Positions 17,135 through 27,394 of a DNA stretch of 55,340 bases are shown piece by piece. The translations under genes and the position numbers were made by a program. Every line of letters starts with the position of its first letter. The first letter of the stretch is position 1. The stretch spans positions 1-55,340 of the forward strand of contig CAZGMC010000014.1 in assembly GCA_964526565.1 (NCBI GenBank), given 5' to 3'. Under the pieces are notes generated by a model that was not told the DNA's origin, ran no database searches, and saw nothing but the letters and a program-made list of their open reading frames with translations. This DNA is from CAZGMC01 sp964526565. GTDB lineage: Bacteria > Pseudomonadota > Alphaproteobacteria > DSM-16000 > Inquilinaceae.

Positions 17135-20100
17135 ATGATCGACCGTTCCGACCCCCTCTGGTACAAGGACGCCATCTTCTATCAGCTTCACGTCAAGGCG
17201 TTCTTCGACGCCAACAGCGACGGTGTCGGCGACTTCCGCGGGCTGATGGAGAAGCTGGACTACATCAAGGAGCTCGGCGTCACGGCCATCTGGCTGCTGC
17301 CATTCTATCCGTCGCCTCTGCGCGACGATGGTTACGATATTTCCGACTACCGCGACATCCATCCCAGCTACGGTTCGATGCGCGACTTCCGCAATTTCGT
17401 CAAGGCGGCGCACCAGCGCGGGCTGCGCGTCATCAACGAGCTCGTCGTCAACCATACCTCCGACCAGCACCCCTGGTTCCAGCGCGCCCGCCGCGCCAGA
17501 AAGGGATCGAAGGCGCGGAACTGGTATGTCTGGTCCGACGATGACAAGAAGTGGTCGGAAACCCGGATCATCTTTACCGACACCGAGCAGTCGAACTGGG
17601 CCTGGGACCCCGTCGCGCAGCAGTACTACTGGCACCGCTTCTTCAGCCACCAGCCGGACCTGAACTTCGACAACCCGCGCGTGGTCCAGGCCGTGATCGA
17701 CATCATGCGCTTCTGGCTGGAGGCGGGAGTGGACGGCATGCGCCTCGACGCGATTCCCTACCTCGTCGAGCGCGACGGCACCAACAACGAGAACCTGCCG
17801 GAGACGCACGCCATCCTGAAGAGCCTGCGCACGGCCATGGACGAACGCCACCCCAGCGCCTTCTTCCTTGGCGAAGTCAACCAGTGGCCGGAGGACACGG
17901 CGCCGTATTTCGGCGACGGCGACGAATGCCAGATGGCATTCCACTTCCCGCTGATGCCGCGCATGTACATGTCGATCGCGCTGGAGGACCGGCACCCCAT
18001 CACGGACATCATGCGGCAGACGCCGGAGATCCCGTCCAACTGCCAGTGGGCCATCTTTCTGCGCAATCATGACGAGTTGACGCTGGAGATGGTGACCGAC
18101 CGCGAGCGCGACTACCTGTGGAATTTCTATGCCGCAGAGAGGCGCGCCCGCATCAACCTGGGCATCCGCCGCCGGCTGGCGCCGCTGATGGACAACGACC
18201 GGCGCAAGATCGAGCTTATGAACAGCCTGCTGTTCTCGATGCCGGGCACGCCGATCATGTACTATGGCGACGAGATCGGCATGGGCGACAACATCTTCCT
18301 GGGCGATCGCGACGGTGTGCGTACCCCCATGCAGTGGTCGCCCGACCGCAACGGCGGTTTCTCAAGGGCCGACCCGCAGAACCTGTACCTGCCGGCGGTG
18401 ATGAGTTCGCTGTACGGCTACGACGCGGTCAATGTCGAGGCCCAGCAGCGCAGCGCCTCGTCGCTGCTCAACTGGATGAAGCGCATCATCACGGTGCGGC
18501 AGGGCTACCGCGCCTTCGGCCGCGGCACGATGACATTCCTGTATCCCGGCAACCGGAAGATCCTGGCCTATCTGCGCGAGTATGATGGCGAGGCGGTGCT
18601 GTGCGTCGCCAACCTGTCGCGCCAGGCGCAGGCCGTCGAGCTCGACCTGTCACGCTTCAAGGGACGCGTGCCGATCGAGATGATGGGACGCAGCACGTTC
18701 CCGCCGATCGGCGACCTGACCTACCTGCTGACCCTGCAGGCGTACGGCTTCTACTGGTTTCTGCTGGCCGAAGAGGCCGAGCTGCCGCGCTGGCACGAGC
18801 CCATCCCGGAGCCGGTGCCCGACATGGTGACGCTGGTCCTGACCGAGGGCTGGAGCAGCCTGCAGAGCGGCCGCGTCGCCGTCGAGTTCGCCCAAGACGT
18901 GCTGCCGGAATACCTGCCGAAGCAACGCTGGTTCGCCGCCAAGGAGTTCTGGATTCAGGCAACCCGCCTGGTGGAGGCGGCGCGCCTGCCCACTGCCGAA
19001 GGACGCAACCTGCTCGCCGCGGTCATTGAGGTCGATCTGGCCGGAGACCCGCTGCCGCAGCGCTACTTCCTGCCGCTGGCCACCCACTGGGACGAGTCTG
19101 CCGCCACCCGGCAGTCGCCGCTGCTGCCCTATACGCTGGCCAAGATCCGGCGCGGTCCCCGAGTGGGCGCGCTGACCGACGCGACCGCCGACGGCGCACC
19201 GCTGGCCTTGGCCATTTTCGAGCAGATTCGCGGTGCCACCGATCTGCCCTCAACGACCGGCACGATTCGCTTCCGCCCGAGCGCCGCCCTGGCCGAGGTC
19301 AAGCTGGCGGAGGACGCACAGATCCGGCGCCTCGGTGTCGAGCAGAGCAACACGTCGGTCCTGATGGGCGACCAGATGGTGATGAAGCTGTATCGCCGCC
19401 TGACGCCCGGCGTCCACCCCGAGGTGGAGATCGGCCGGTTCCTCACCGAAGTGGCCCACTACCGCAACATTCCGGCCCTGGTCGGTGCGGTCGAGCACGT
19501 CTCCGAAGACGGCACGCCGACCGCTCTGGTCATCGTCCAGCGTTTCGTCCGCAACCAGGGCGATGGCTGGCGCTACACCCTGGAACACCTGGAACGATCC
19601 CTTGAAGATCTCCGCCTTGGCGTCGAGAAGCTGGACACGACGATCGCCGACCCGCACGAAATCTACCGGCAGCGGGCAGCGACGCTGGGTCGGCGCACCG
19701 CCGAGCTGCACTGTGCCTTCGCCCTGGAGACGGGCGATCCGGCCTTCGACCCCGAACCGATGAGCGAGGCCGACATGGCCGCCCTGCGCGCCGACGTCCA
19801 TGGCCAGGCCGACAAGGCGTTTGCCTCGCTGCACCGTGCCCGGACCCGGGTCGAGGGCCCGATCCTCGGTCAGGTCGAGGCCCTGCTGGCCCGTCAGGAG
19901 GAGGTCCGCGCGCTGATCGAGCGACTCGGAGCCATGCTGCCCGACGCCGCCAAGACGCGCCACCACGGGGATTACCACCTGGGCCAGGTGCTGCTGGAGC
20001 GCGACGACTTCATCCTGGTGGATTTCGAGGGCGAGCCGGCCCGGCCGCTGGAGGAGCGGCGCATCAAGAAGACGCCGTTGCGCGACGTGGCCGGCATGCT

Positions 20101-20434
20101 GCGGTCGTTCGACTATGCGGCCGGCGCCGCCGTAAAGGACCTCAGCCAGACCCACCCGGATTGGCACGACCGTCTGATGGAAGACGCCACGCGCTGGCTG
20201 GACATGGCCAAGAGTGCGTTCCTGGGCACCTACATCGAGGTCATCGGCGACTGCGTCAGTTACCCGCAGGATCCGGCCGCGGCCAGTCAGTTGCTCGACT
20301 TGCTCGTGCTCGAGAAGGCGCTGTACGAAGTGGCCTACGAGGCGGCGAATCGGCCCGGCTGGCTGACCATTCCCGTCGGTGGAGTCATCGACATCCTCGA
20401 TGCGGCGCGGAGTGGTTCTGCGGCGCCGGAATAG
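17135..20434 (+). CDS. treS: Trehalose synthase (maltose alpha-D-glucosyltransferase) fused to maltokinase
   Basis: 1099 residues with two enzymes in one chain. The N-terminal GH13 domain (about 1-545) interconverts trehalose and maltose: WYKDAIFYQLHVKAFFD, nucleophile D205 in GMRLDAIPYL, acid/base E247 in FLGEVNQWP, and D313 in NHDELTLEMVTD. The C-terminal domain (about 590-1099) is a maltokinase: KQRWFAAKEFW start, the catalytic HHGDYHLGQVLL with D946, and VDFEGEPARPLEERR. The fusion channels trehalose to maltose 1-phosphate, the GlgE substrate. Such fusions are known in bacteria with the GlgE pathway. The start at 17135 has only a weak ribosome binding site. glgB follows after 88 nt. Confidence 0.95.
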   Translation: MIDRSDPLWYKDAIFYQLHVKAFFDANSDGVGDFRGLMEKLDYIKELGVTAIWLLPFYPSPLRDDGYDISDYRDIHPSYGSMRDFRNFVKAAHQRGLRVINELVVNHTSDQHPWFQRARRARKGSKARNWYVWSDDDKKWSETRIIFTDTEQSNWAWDPVAQQYYWHRFFSHQPDLNFDNPRVVQAVIDIMRFWLEAGVDGMRLDAIPYLVERDGTNNENLPETHAILKSLRTAMDERHPSAFFLGEVNQWPEDTAPYFGDGDECQMAFHFPLMPRMYMSIALEDRHPITDIMRQTPEIPSNCQWAIFLRNHDELTLEMVTDRERDYLWNFYAAERRARINLGIRRRLAPLMDNDRRKIELMNSLLFSMPGTPIMYYGDEIGMGDNIFLGDRDGVRTPMQWSPDRNGGFSRADPQNLYLPAVMSSLYGYDAVNVEAQQRSASSLLNWMKRIITVRQGYRAFGRGTMTFLYPGNRKILAYLREYDGEAVLCVANLSRQAQAVELDLSRFKGRVPIEMMGRSTFPPIGDLTYLLTLQAYGFYWFLLAEEAELPRWHEPIPEPVPDMVTLVLTEGWSSLQSGRVAVEFAQDVLPEYLPKQRWFAAKEFWIQATRLVEAARLPTAEGRNLLAAVIEVDLAGDPLPQRYFLPLATHWDESAATRQSPLLPYTLAKIRRGPRVGALTDATADGAPLALAIFEQIRGATDLPSTTGTIRFRPSAALAEVKLAEDAQIRRLGVEQSNTSVLMGDQMVMKLYRRLTPGVHPEVEIGRFLTEVAHYRNIPALVGAVEHVSEDGTPTALVIVQRFVRNQGDGWRYTLEHLERSLEDLRLGVEKLDTTIADPHEIYRQRAATLGRRTAELHCAFALETGDPAFDPEPMSEADMAALRADVHGQADKAFASLHRARTRVEGPILGQVEALLARQEEVRALIERLGAMLPDAAKTRHHGDYHLGQVLLERDDFILVDFEGEPARPLEERRIKKTPLRDVAGMLRSFDYAAGAAVKDLSQTHPDWHDRLMEDATRWLDMAKSAFLGTYIEVIGDCVSYPQDPAAASQLLDLLVLEKALYEVAYEAANRPGWLTIPVGGVIDILDAARSGSAAPE

Positions 20435-20522
20435 CCGGGATCCGATCCGCTCCCTGGTCAGACGGCTCAAGTCCACTCGCCGCCACAGCGCGGCGCGGCG
20501 ATGCCAAAACGGAGAAGGACGA

Positions 20523-22796
20523 ATGAAGACCGAGACCCACAGGCCCGAAGTCGAGGCAATTGTCCGCGCCGACCACGCCGACCCGTTCAGCGTCCTCGGC
20601 ATGCACATGGTCCGGCGCGAGCCGCCGCCGACAAAGGGCCGGGCGGCCAAGGGTGCGGCCGCCGAGGCCGAAGCGGCCGGCAGGGTCGAGGTGGTGGTGC
20701 GGGCCTTCCAGCCCCGCGCCCGGACGGTCACGGTTGTCGATGCGGGCACCGGCCAGGACGTGGCCGAACTCGAACGGATCCATCCCGACGGGTTCTTTGA
20801 GGGCGTCATGCCCGACCGCGACGGCGAGTTCACCTATCGGCTGCGCCTGGACCTGCCCGAAGGTCCGGCGGTGATCGAGGACGCCTACCGGTTCCCGCCG
20901 GTCCTCGGCGACCTCGACCGCTACCTGCTGGGCGAGGGCAGCCACCTGCGCAGCTTCGAGAAGCTCGGCGCCCACCCCATGGAGTTGGACGGCGTCCCGG
21001 GTACGGCCTTCGCCGTGTGGGCGCCGAACGCCCGTCGCGTCTCCGTGGTCGGCAATTTCAACGGCTGGGACGGCCGCATCCATCCGATGCGCGTACATCC
21101 CGCCAACGGCCTCTGGGACATCTTCATCCCCGGCATCGGCAAGGGCGAGGTCTACAAGTTCGAGATCCGCAGCCCCAACGGCCAGCTTCTGCCGCTCAAG
21201 GCCGACCCGCAGGCGTTCTACGCGGAGCAGCCGCCGAAGACCGCCTCGATCGTCCACGGCAAGCCGCAGCACGACTGGCAGGATGGGGAGTGGATGGCCA
21301 GCCGCGCCCAGCGCAACGCGCGCGACGCGCCGATGACCATCTATGAGGTCCATCTCGGGTCATGGCAGCGGGTTCCGGAGGAGTATCACCGCTACCTCAC
21401 CTACCGCGAGATGGCGGAGCGGCTGGTGCCTTATGTGCGCGACCTGGGTTTCACGCACATCGAGCTGATGCCGATCAATGAGTTTCCCTTCGACGGCTCG
21501 TGGGGCTATCAGCCGATCGGACTGTTCGCACCGACGAGCCGTTTCGGCGAGCCCGAGGACTTTCAGTATTTCATAGACACCTGCCATCAGAACGGGATTG
21601 GCGTGCTGGTCGACTGGGTGCCGGGACACTTCCCGAGCGACCAGCACGGCCTGGGCCTGTTCGACGGAACCCACCTGTACGAGCACGCCGACCCGCGCAA
21701 GGGCTTCCACATGGACTGGAACACGCTGATCTACAACTACGGTCGGCGTGAGGTGGCCAACTTCCTGCTCAGCAACGCCCTGTTCTGGATGGAGTTCTAC
21801 CACCTGGACGGGCTGCGCGTGGACGCCGTGGCATCCATGCTGTACCTCGACTACAGCCGCAAGCAGGGTGAATGGATCCCCAACCAGTACGGCGGCAACG
21901 AGAACATCGAGGCGATCGAGTTCATCAAGCGCATGAACATGGAGGTGTTCGGCAAGTTCCCGGGCGCCACCACCATCGCCGAGGAATCCACGGCGTGGCC
22001 GGCGGTGTCGCGGCCGATCTACGCCGGCGGCCTGGGCTTCGGGTTCAAATGGAACATGGGGTGGATGCACGACACACTGCGCTACATGACCAAGCAGTCG
22101 ATCCACCGCCAGTGGCATCACAACGACCTGACCTTCGGCCTGCTCTACGCGTTCTCGGAAAACTTCATCCTGCCGCTCAGCCACGACGAGGTGGTCCATG
22201 GCAAGGGCTCGCTGATCGGCAAGATGTCTGGCGACGACTGGCAGAAGTTCGCCACGCTGCGCGCCTATTACGGCTTCATGTGGACCATGCCAGGCAAGAA
22301 GTTGTTGTTCATGGGCGCCGAGTTCGCCCAGTGGCGCGAGTGGTCGCACGACAGCAGCCTCGACTGGCACCTGCTGGACTTCGAACCTCACAAGGGCGTG
22401 CATACCTGCGTCAGCGACCTCAACCGGCTTTACAAGGATACGCCGGCGCTGTGGCAGCTTGACAGCGAATGGACCGGGTTTGAGTGGATCGAGCCGAACG
22501 ACATCCAGAACTCGGTGATCTCATACATCCGCAAGGGCCGGGAGGGCAGCAGGCCGGTCGTCACCGTGTGCAACTACACGCCGGTGCCACGCCAGAACTA
22601 CCGCGTCGGCGTGCCTCAGCCGGGCTACTACGTGGAGGCGCTGAACACCGATGCAGCGATCTACGGTGGCAGCAATGTCGGCAACTCGGGGGGCGTCATG
22701 GCGGAGATGGTGCCCTCGCACGGCCGCCCGTATTCGCTGTCGCTGACCGTGCCGCCACTGGCCACGGTCATCCTGATCCCGCGCGACGGGGACTAG
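20523..22796 (+). CDS. glgB: 1,4-alpha-glucan branching enzyme
   Basis: 757-residue GH13 enzyme that introduces alpha-1,6 branches into glucan. ATG 20523 has GGAGAAGG just upstream; the open frame extends 48 codons further 5' but that part overlaps nothing conserved. N-terminal N1 and CBM48 domains (residues 1-240; HPMELDGVPGTAFAVWAPNA) precede the barrel (YEVHLGSWQ, ELMPINEFPFDGSWGYQ). Catalytic residues: D434 in GLRVDAVASM, E487 in IAEESTAWP and D555 in LSHDEVVHGKGSL. A Lys/Ala-rich insert (PTKGRAAKGAAAEAEAAG, about 37-54) interrupts the first module and is unusual. It branches the GlgE product; glgX starts 7 nt after its stop. Confidence 0.96.
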   Translation: MKTETHRPEVEAIVRADHADPFSVLGMHMVRREPPPTKGRAAKGAAAEAEAAGRVEVVVRAFQPRARTVTVVDAGTGQDVAELERIHPDGFFEGVMPDRDGEFTYRLRLDLPEGPAVIEDAYRFPPVLGDLDRYLLGEGSHLRSFEKLGAHPMELDGVPGTAFAVWAPNARRVSVVGNFNGWDGRIHPMRVHPANGLWDIFIPGIGKGEVYKFEIRSPNGQLLPLKADPQAFYAEQPPKTASIVHGKPQHDWQDGEWMASRAQRNARDAPMTIYEVHLGSWQRVPEEYHRYLTYREMAERLVPYVRDLGFTHIELMPINEFPFDGSWGYQPIGLFAPTSRFGEPEDFQYFIDTCHQNGIGVLVDWVPGHFPSDQHGLGLFDGTHLYEHADPRKGFHMDWNTLIYNYGRREVANFLLSNALFWMEFYHLDGLRVDAVASMLYLDYSRKQGEWIPNQYGGNENIEAIEFIKRMNMEVFGKFPGATTIAEESTAWPAVSRPIYAGGLGFGFKWNMGWMHDTLRYMTKQSIHRQWHHNDLTFGLLYAFSENFILPLSHDEVVHGKGSLIGKMSGDDWQKFATLRAYYGFMWTMPGKKLLFMGAEFAQWREWSHDSSLDWHLLDFEPHKGVHTCVSDLNRLYKDTPALWQLDSEWTGFEWIEPNDIQNSVISYIRKGREGSRPVVTVCNYTPVPRQNYRVGVPQPGYYVEALNTDAAIYGGSNVGNSGGVMAEMVPSHGRPYSLSLTVPPLATVILIPRDGD

Positions 22797-22803
22797 GACG
22801 ATC

Positions 22804-24939
22804 ATGGCAACGGATCGGGCTTCGGTCCTGCCGGGTCGGCCGTATCCACTCGGTGCGACCTGGGACGGGATGGGCGTGAATTTTGCTCTGTTCTCGGCGC
22901 ACGCCGAGAAGGTGGAGTTGTGCCTGTTCGATCCCTCGGGCCAGCGGGAGGTGCGCCGCGTCCCGCTGGTCGAGCCGATCGATCACGTCTGGCATGTCTA
23001 TCTGACCGACGCCCGGCCGGGTCAGCTCTACGGGTACCGCGTGTACGGCCCGTACGATCCGACCCGCGGCCACCGGTTCAACCACCACAAGCTGCTGATC
23101 GATCCCTATGCCCGGGCACTGGTCGGGCCGCTCCGGTGGTCGGATGCGCACCACAGCTATCGCCCTGAGTCCAGCCGCGCCGACCTGTCCTTCGACCGCC
23201 GCGACAGCGCCCGCGCGATGCCCAAATGCCGTGTTGTTGAGCAGGCGTTCTCGTGGGGCGACGACGCGCCGCCGCGCGTGCCGTGGTCACAGACGGTGCT
23301 CTACGAGGCCCACCTGCGCGGCTTCACCATGCAACATCCCCGGGTGCCGAAGCCCCTGCGCGGCACCTATGCCGGCCTGTCCACAGAACCGGTCATCGAC
23401 CACCTCAAGGCGCTCGGCGTGACCTCCGTGGAGCTGCTGCCGATCCAGTCGTTCGTCGATGACCGCTTCCTGGTGCGGCGGGGACTGCGCAATTACTGGG
23501 GTTATTCGACGCTGTGCTATTTCGCGCCGGAGCAGCGCTACTTTTCCTCGACCAGCCTTGGCGAGATCAAGACCATGGTCAAGCGGCTGCACGACGCCGG
23601 CCTCGAGGTGATCCTTGACGTGGTCTACAACCACACCTGCGAGGGCAGCGAGCTGGGCCCTACCCTGAGCTTCCGCGGCATCGACAATGCGTCCTATTAC
23701 AGGTTGAACCCCGGCAACCCGCGCTATTACGTTGACGAGACGGGGTGCGGCAACACCCTGAACCTCAGCCACCCGCGCGTCCTGCAGATGGTCATGGACA
23801 GCCTGCGCTACTGGGTGACCGAAATGCACGTCGACGGCTTCCGGTTCGATCTGGCGACGACACTGGGGCGGGAGCCGGCCGGATTCGACCCCGGCTCCGG
23901 CTTCTTCGACGCCGTGCGCCAGGATCCGGTGCTGTCCAACGTCAAGCTGATCGCCGAGCCGTGGGACGTCGGCCCCGGCGGCTATCGCCTGGGCCAGTTC
24001 CCCGGCGGCTGGGCCGAGTGGAACGACCGCTTCCGCGACACCGTGCGCCGCTTCTGGCGCGGCGACCACGGCATGATGCCCGAGCTGGCGCGCAGCCTGA
24101 GCGGCTCGTCGGACCTGTTCGAGCACAACGGCCGGCGCCCCTGGTGCGGGATCAATTTCGTCGCCTGTCATGACGGGTTCACGCTGCACGACGTCGTCTC
24201 CTATGACACCAAGCACAACGAACTGAACCAGGAAGGCGGGCGCGACGGCGCCAACGAGAACTGCTCGGACAACCATGGTGTTGAAGGGCCGACCGGCGAC
24301 CCGGCCATCCTCACCCTGCGCGCCCGCCAGGTGCGTAACATGCTGGCGACCGTGCTGCTGTCCCAGGGCACGCCCATGCTGTTGGCCGGCGACGAGTTCG
24401 GCAACACGCAGAACGGCAACAACAATGCCTACTGCCAGGACAACGAAATGTCGTGGCTGGACTGGCACGACACCTTTCATGCCAATGCCGCCCTGCCCGC
24501 CTTTGTCAGGCGCCTGATCCGGCTGCGCCACGACCACCCTGCCCTGCGCCGGTCGCGTCACCTGCACGGCCGCATCCTGTCGCCGAAAGGCGTGCCGGAC
24601 ATCGCCTGGTACTCGCCGCACGGCGAGGCGGTGACCGAGCGGCAATGGCAGGACTTTTACGCCCGCTGCCTGGGCATGATGCTGGCCGGCGATGCCGGCG
24701 CGGAGCTGCTGCCGGAGGGCCAGCACCTCTCCGACGAGGTGCTGTTCGTCATCCTCAACGCCCACAGCGATCTGGTGCCGTTCACCATGCCCGGCATCGA
24801 CGGCGGCATCGCCTGGTCGTGCCTGCTCGACACCGCGGTGCCGGACCGGCCCGGCGGCGAACTGTCGGTCGGGCCGGCCGAGGTGTTGCCGGTACCCGCC
24901 CATACCTTGATGGTCTTTATTCTCGTCCGGGAGCACTGA
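22804..24939 (+). CDS. glgX: Glycogen debranching enzyme (isoamylase type)
   Basis: 711-residue GH13 enzyme that hydrolyses alpha-1,6 linkages. CBM48 at the N-terminus (YPLGATWDGMGVNFALFSAH), then RNYWGYSTLCYFAPE, nucleophile D349 in GFRFDLATTLGRE, acid/base E385 in IAEPWDVGPGGYRLG and D457 in ACHDGFTLHD. The long SYDTKHNELNQEGGRDGANE block is diagnostic for GlgX/TreX. It may act in breakdown (releasing short oligosaccharides for MalQ) or in trimming during synthesis; the sequence does not decide. Its TGA overlaps the malQ ATG by one base, showing coupling. Confidence 0.95.
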   Translation: MATDRASVLPGRPYPLGATWDGMGVNFALFSAHAEKVELCLFDPSGQREVRRVPLVEPIDHVWHVYLTDARPGQLYGYRVYGPYDPTRGHRFNHHKLLIDPYARALVGPLRWSDAHHSYRPESSRADLSFDRRDSARAMPKCRVVEQAFSWGDDAPPRVPWSQTVLYEAHLRGFTMQHPRVPKPLRGTYAGLSTEPVIDHLKALGVTSVELLPIQSFVDDRFLVRRGLRNYWGYSTLCYFAPEQRYFSSTSLGEIKTMVKRLHDAGLEVILDVVYNHTCEGSELGPTLSFRGIDNASYYRLNPGNPRYYVDETGCGNTLNLSHPRVLQMVMDSLRYWVTEMHVDGFRFDLATTLGREPAGFDPGSGFFDAVRQDPVLSNVKLIAEPWDVGPGGYRLGQFPGGWAEWNDRFRDTVRRFWRGDHGMMPELARSLSGSSDLFEHNGRRPWCGINFVACHDGFTLHDVVSYDTKHNELNQEGGRDGANENCSDNHGVEGPTGDPAILTLRARQVRNMLATVLLSQGTPMLLAGDEFGNTQNGNNNAYCQDNEMSWLDWHDTFHANAALPAFVRRLIRLRHDHPALRRSRHLHGRILSPKGVPDIAWYSPHGEAVTERQWQDFYARCLGMMLAGDAGAELLPEGQHLSDEVLFVILNAHSDLVPFTMPGIDGGIAWSCLLDTAVPDRPGGELSVGPAEVLPVPAHTLMVFILVREH

Positions 24940-27188
24940 TGGACACCACCGCTGCACCGGCACCGGCGATCGACCGGCTGGCCGAACTTGTCGGCATCGA
25001 GCCCCGCTACTACGACATCTGGGGCAATGAGCACCGCACAACGCCAGAGACCAACGCTGCCATCCTCGAGTCGCTGGGCCTGCCGGTCGGCGACGAGGCC
25101 ACCGCGGCGCGGACGCTGACCGCCTTCGAGGAGCGGCCGTGGCGCCGCCTGGTCGAGCCGGCGACGATCGTCCCGGCCGAGGCCCAGCCGGGCACGGTGC
25201 CGGTCTCGCTGACCGCGGCCATGGCTGCGGCGGATCGGGCGCTGGTCTGGACCCTGGTGACGGAGGGCGGTGAGACCACGCGTGGCCGCCAGCCGGTCAA
25301 GGACATGGCGCTCGTCAACAGCCGCATCATTGACGGCGAGGCCTTGGAGCGCCGGCTGTTCGTCCTGCCGCAGACCCTGCCCGAGGGCTATCACGTCATG
25401 ATCGTCGCCCTTGACGGGCAGACGCCGTATGAAACACGGCTGATCGTGGCGCCGCCGCGCGCCTGGCTGCCGCCGGAGATGGCCGGCGACAGGCGCCTGT
25501 GGGGCATCGTCTGCCAGCTCTATTCGCTCCGCTCATCGCGCAACTGGGGCATGGGCAATTTCGGCGATCTGGCGGAAGTTGCCCGCCACGCGGCGGAGCA
25601 GGGCGCCGACATCATCGGCATCAACCCGTTGCACGCCCTGTTCCCGATCAACCCCGAGCACGCCAGCCCCTATTCGCCTTCCAGCCGTGAATTCCTGAAC
25701 ACGATCTACATCGACGTGGAGGCGGTGCCCGATTTCGCCGAATGCGCCGAGGCCCGGGATCTGGTCGCCATGCCGGACTTCCAGGCACGGATGCAGGCGG
25801 CGCGGGCCACGGAGCTGGTCGACTACACCGCGGTCAGCGGCCTGGTCATGCCGGTGCTGGAACTGCTCTATGCCAGCTTCCGCACCCTTCACCTGAACAA
25901 GGGAACGGAGCGGGCGCGCGCCTTCCACGCCTTCCGGCGCAGCTACGAGCAGGGCGCCGATCCGCGGGTGCTGGAGAATTTCGCGGTCTTCATGGCGCTG
26001 CAGGAGTCGTTCGTGGCGACCGACCGCGCCCTGTTCGACTGGCAGAAATGGCCGGAGGAGTATCACGACCCGGAGTCCCCGGCCGTACACACCTTTGCCG
26101 CCGACCATGTCGAGCGGATCGAGTTCCATATCTATCTGCAATGGGTTGCCGACACCCAGCTTGGCGAGGCCATGGCCGCCGCCAACCGCGCCACGAACGG
26201 CACCATTCGCCTGTACCTGGATCGGGCGGTCGGCGTCGGTGCCGACAGCGCCGCGGCCTGGGGCGACCACGTCTCGCGCATCCTGTCGATGTCGGTCGGC
26301 GCGCCGCCCGACCCGTTCAATCAGCTCGGCCAGGACTGGGGGCTGAAGCCGTACAGCCCGATCCGCATGCGCGAGGATGCCTTCAAGTCGTACATCGCCG
26401 TCCTGCGCGCCAACATGCGCCACGCCGGCGCCCTGCGCATCGACCACATCGCCGGCATGCGCCGGCTCTACTGGGTGCCGGTGGGCCAGGGCGCCGCCCG
26501 CGGCGCCTATGTCCGCTACCCGCTCGACGAGATGCTGCGCATCCTGGCGCTGGAGTCGCAGCGGGAGAAGTGCCTCGTCATCGGCGAGGACCTGGGCACC
26601 ATTCCCGAGGGCCTGTCGGAGGCGCTCAACGCCGCCAATGTCCTGTCGTACCGCGTGCTCCGCTTTGAGCGGTACGACAACGGCCTGTTCCGTGATGCCC
26701 GCGGTTATCCCCGCGCGGCGCTGGTCACCGCCGGCACGCACGACCTGCCGACCCTCGCCGGCATGTGGACCGGCCGCGACCTGGAGTGGCGGCAGAAGCT
26801 GAACCTCTATCCGGACAACGAGGCGCAGCAGCAGGAGGCCGCCAGCCGGGTGCGTGAGCGGCGCCTGCTGGTCGACGCGCTGATCCACGCCGGGCTGTGG
26901 CCGGCCGAGCCGCCGATCGACACGGACTCCTATCCACTGGACGAGGCGCTGCTGGTCGCCATCCATACCTTCCTGTCCCGCACCCCTTGCGCCCTGATGA
27001 TGGTGGCGCTGGAGGACGTGCTGGGCCAGGTGGAGCAGATGAACCTGCCCGGCACGATCGACGAACACCCCAATTGGCGCCGCAAGCTGGACCGGCCGGT
27101 CGAGGCCGTCTTTGCCGACCCGACGGTGCGGGCGGTGCTGGCCGCGGTGCGGGACGAGCGCGGCAGCAATGCGGGCCATGCCGACTGA
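24939..27188 (+). CDS. malQ: 4-alpha-glucanotransferase (amylomaltase)
   Basis: 749-residue GH77 enzyme that disproportionates maltooligosaccharides. The long N-terminal domain (residues 1-170) before WGIVCQLYSLRSSRNWGMG makes it the E. coli-like long form. Catalytic residues: D502 in RIDHIAGMRRLYWVP, E550 in VIGEDLGTIPEGL and D602 in GTHDLPTLAGMWTGRD; the GRDLEWRQKL segment follows. Start ATG 24939 is fixed by overlap with the glgX stop. As last gene of the glucan cluster it can recycle short chains produced by GlgX into longer ones or to glucose. No clear terminator follows; a weak hairpin lies at 27279-27294 (CTTTAC/GTAAAG). Confidence 0.96.
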   Translation: MDTTAAPAPAIDRLAELVGIEPRYYDIWGNEHRTTPETNAAILESLGLPVGDEATAARTLTAFEERPWRRLVEPATIVPAEAQPGTVPVSLTAAMAAADRALVWTLVTEGGETTRGRQPVKDMALVNSRIIDGEALERRLFVLPQTLPEGYHVMIVALDGQTPYETRLIVAPPRAWLPPEMAGDRRLWGIVCQLYSLRSSRNWGMGNFGDLAEVARHAAEQGADIIGINPLHALFPINPEHASPYSPSSREFLNTIYIDVEAVPDFAECAEARDLVAMPDFQARMQAARATELVDYTAVSGLVMPVLELLYASFRTLHLNKGTERARAFHAFRRSYEQGADPRVLENFAVFMALQESFVATDRALFDWQKWPEEYHDPESPAVHTFAADHVERIEFHIYLQWVADTQLGEAMAAANRATNGTIRLYLDRAVGVGADSAAAWGDHVSRILSMSVGAPPDPFNQLGQDWGLKPYSPIRMREDAFKSYIAVLRANMRHAGALRIDHIAGMRRLYWVPVGQGAARGAYVRYPLDEMLRILALESQREKCLVIGEDLGTIPEGLSEALNAANVLSYRVLRFERYDNGLFRDARGYPRAALVTAGTHDLPTLAGMWTGRDLEWRQKLNLYPDNEAQQQEAASRVRERRLLVDALIHAGLWPAEPPIDTDSYPLDEALLVAIHTFLSRTPCALMMVALEDVLGQVEQMNLPGTIDEHPNWRRKLDRPVEAVFADPTVRAVLAAVRDERGSNAGHAD

Positions 27189-27394
27189 CGCGAGGCAGGC
27201 ATCAGGGACCGTCGGCTGAGCGGCTTGAGCGTGAGTTTGCACTGCGGCATGCGCGCCACGATCACCCTTTTTTGACCGCTTTACTCGGGTAAAGGGGTTG
27301 CGTCGGGGACGCGCTCCCGGCAAAACGCAACAGTGAACAAAGCATCATGCGGGCCACGGGCGGCCCGGAAAAACCAAGCTTGTTGGAGGGTATC

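Noticed and set aside
17135..20434. Frameshift or misassembly joining treS and maltokinase
   Set aside because: The two domains are in one continuous frame with a normal linker, and such fusions are known in GlgE-pathway bacteria.
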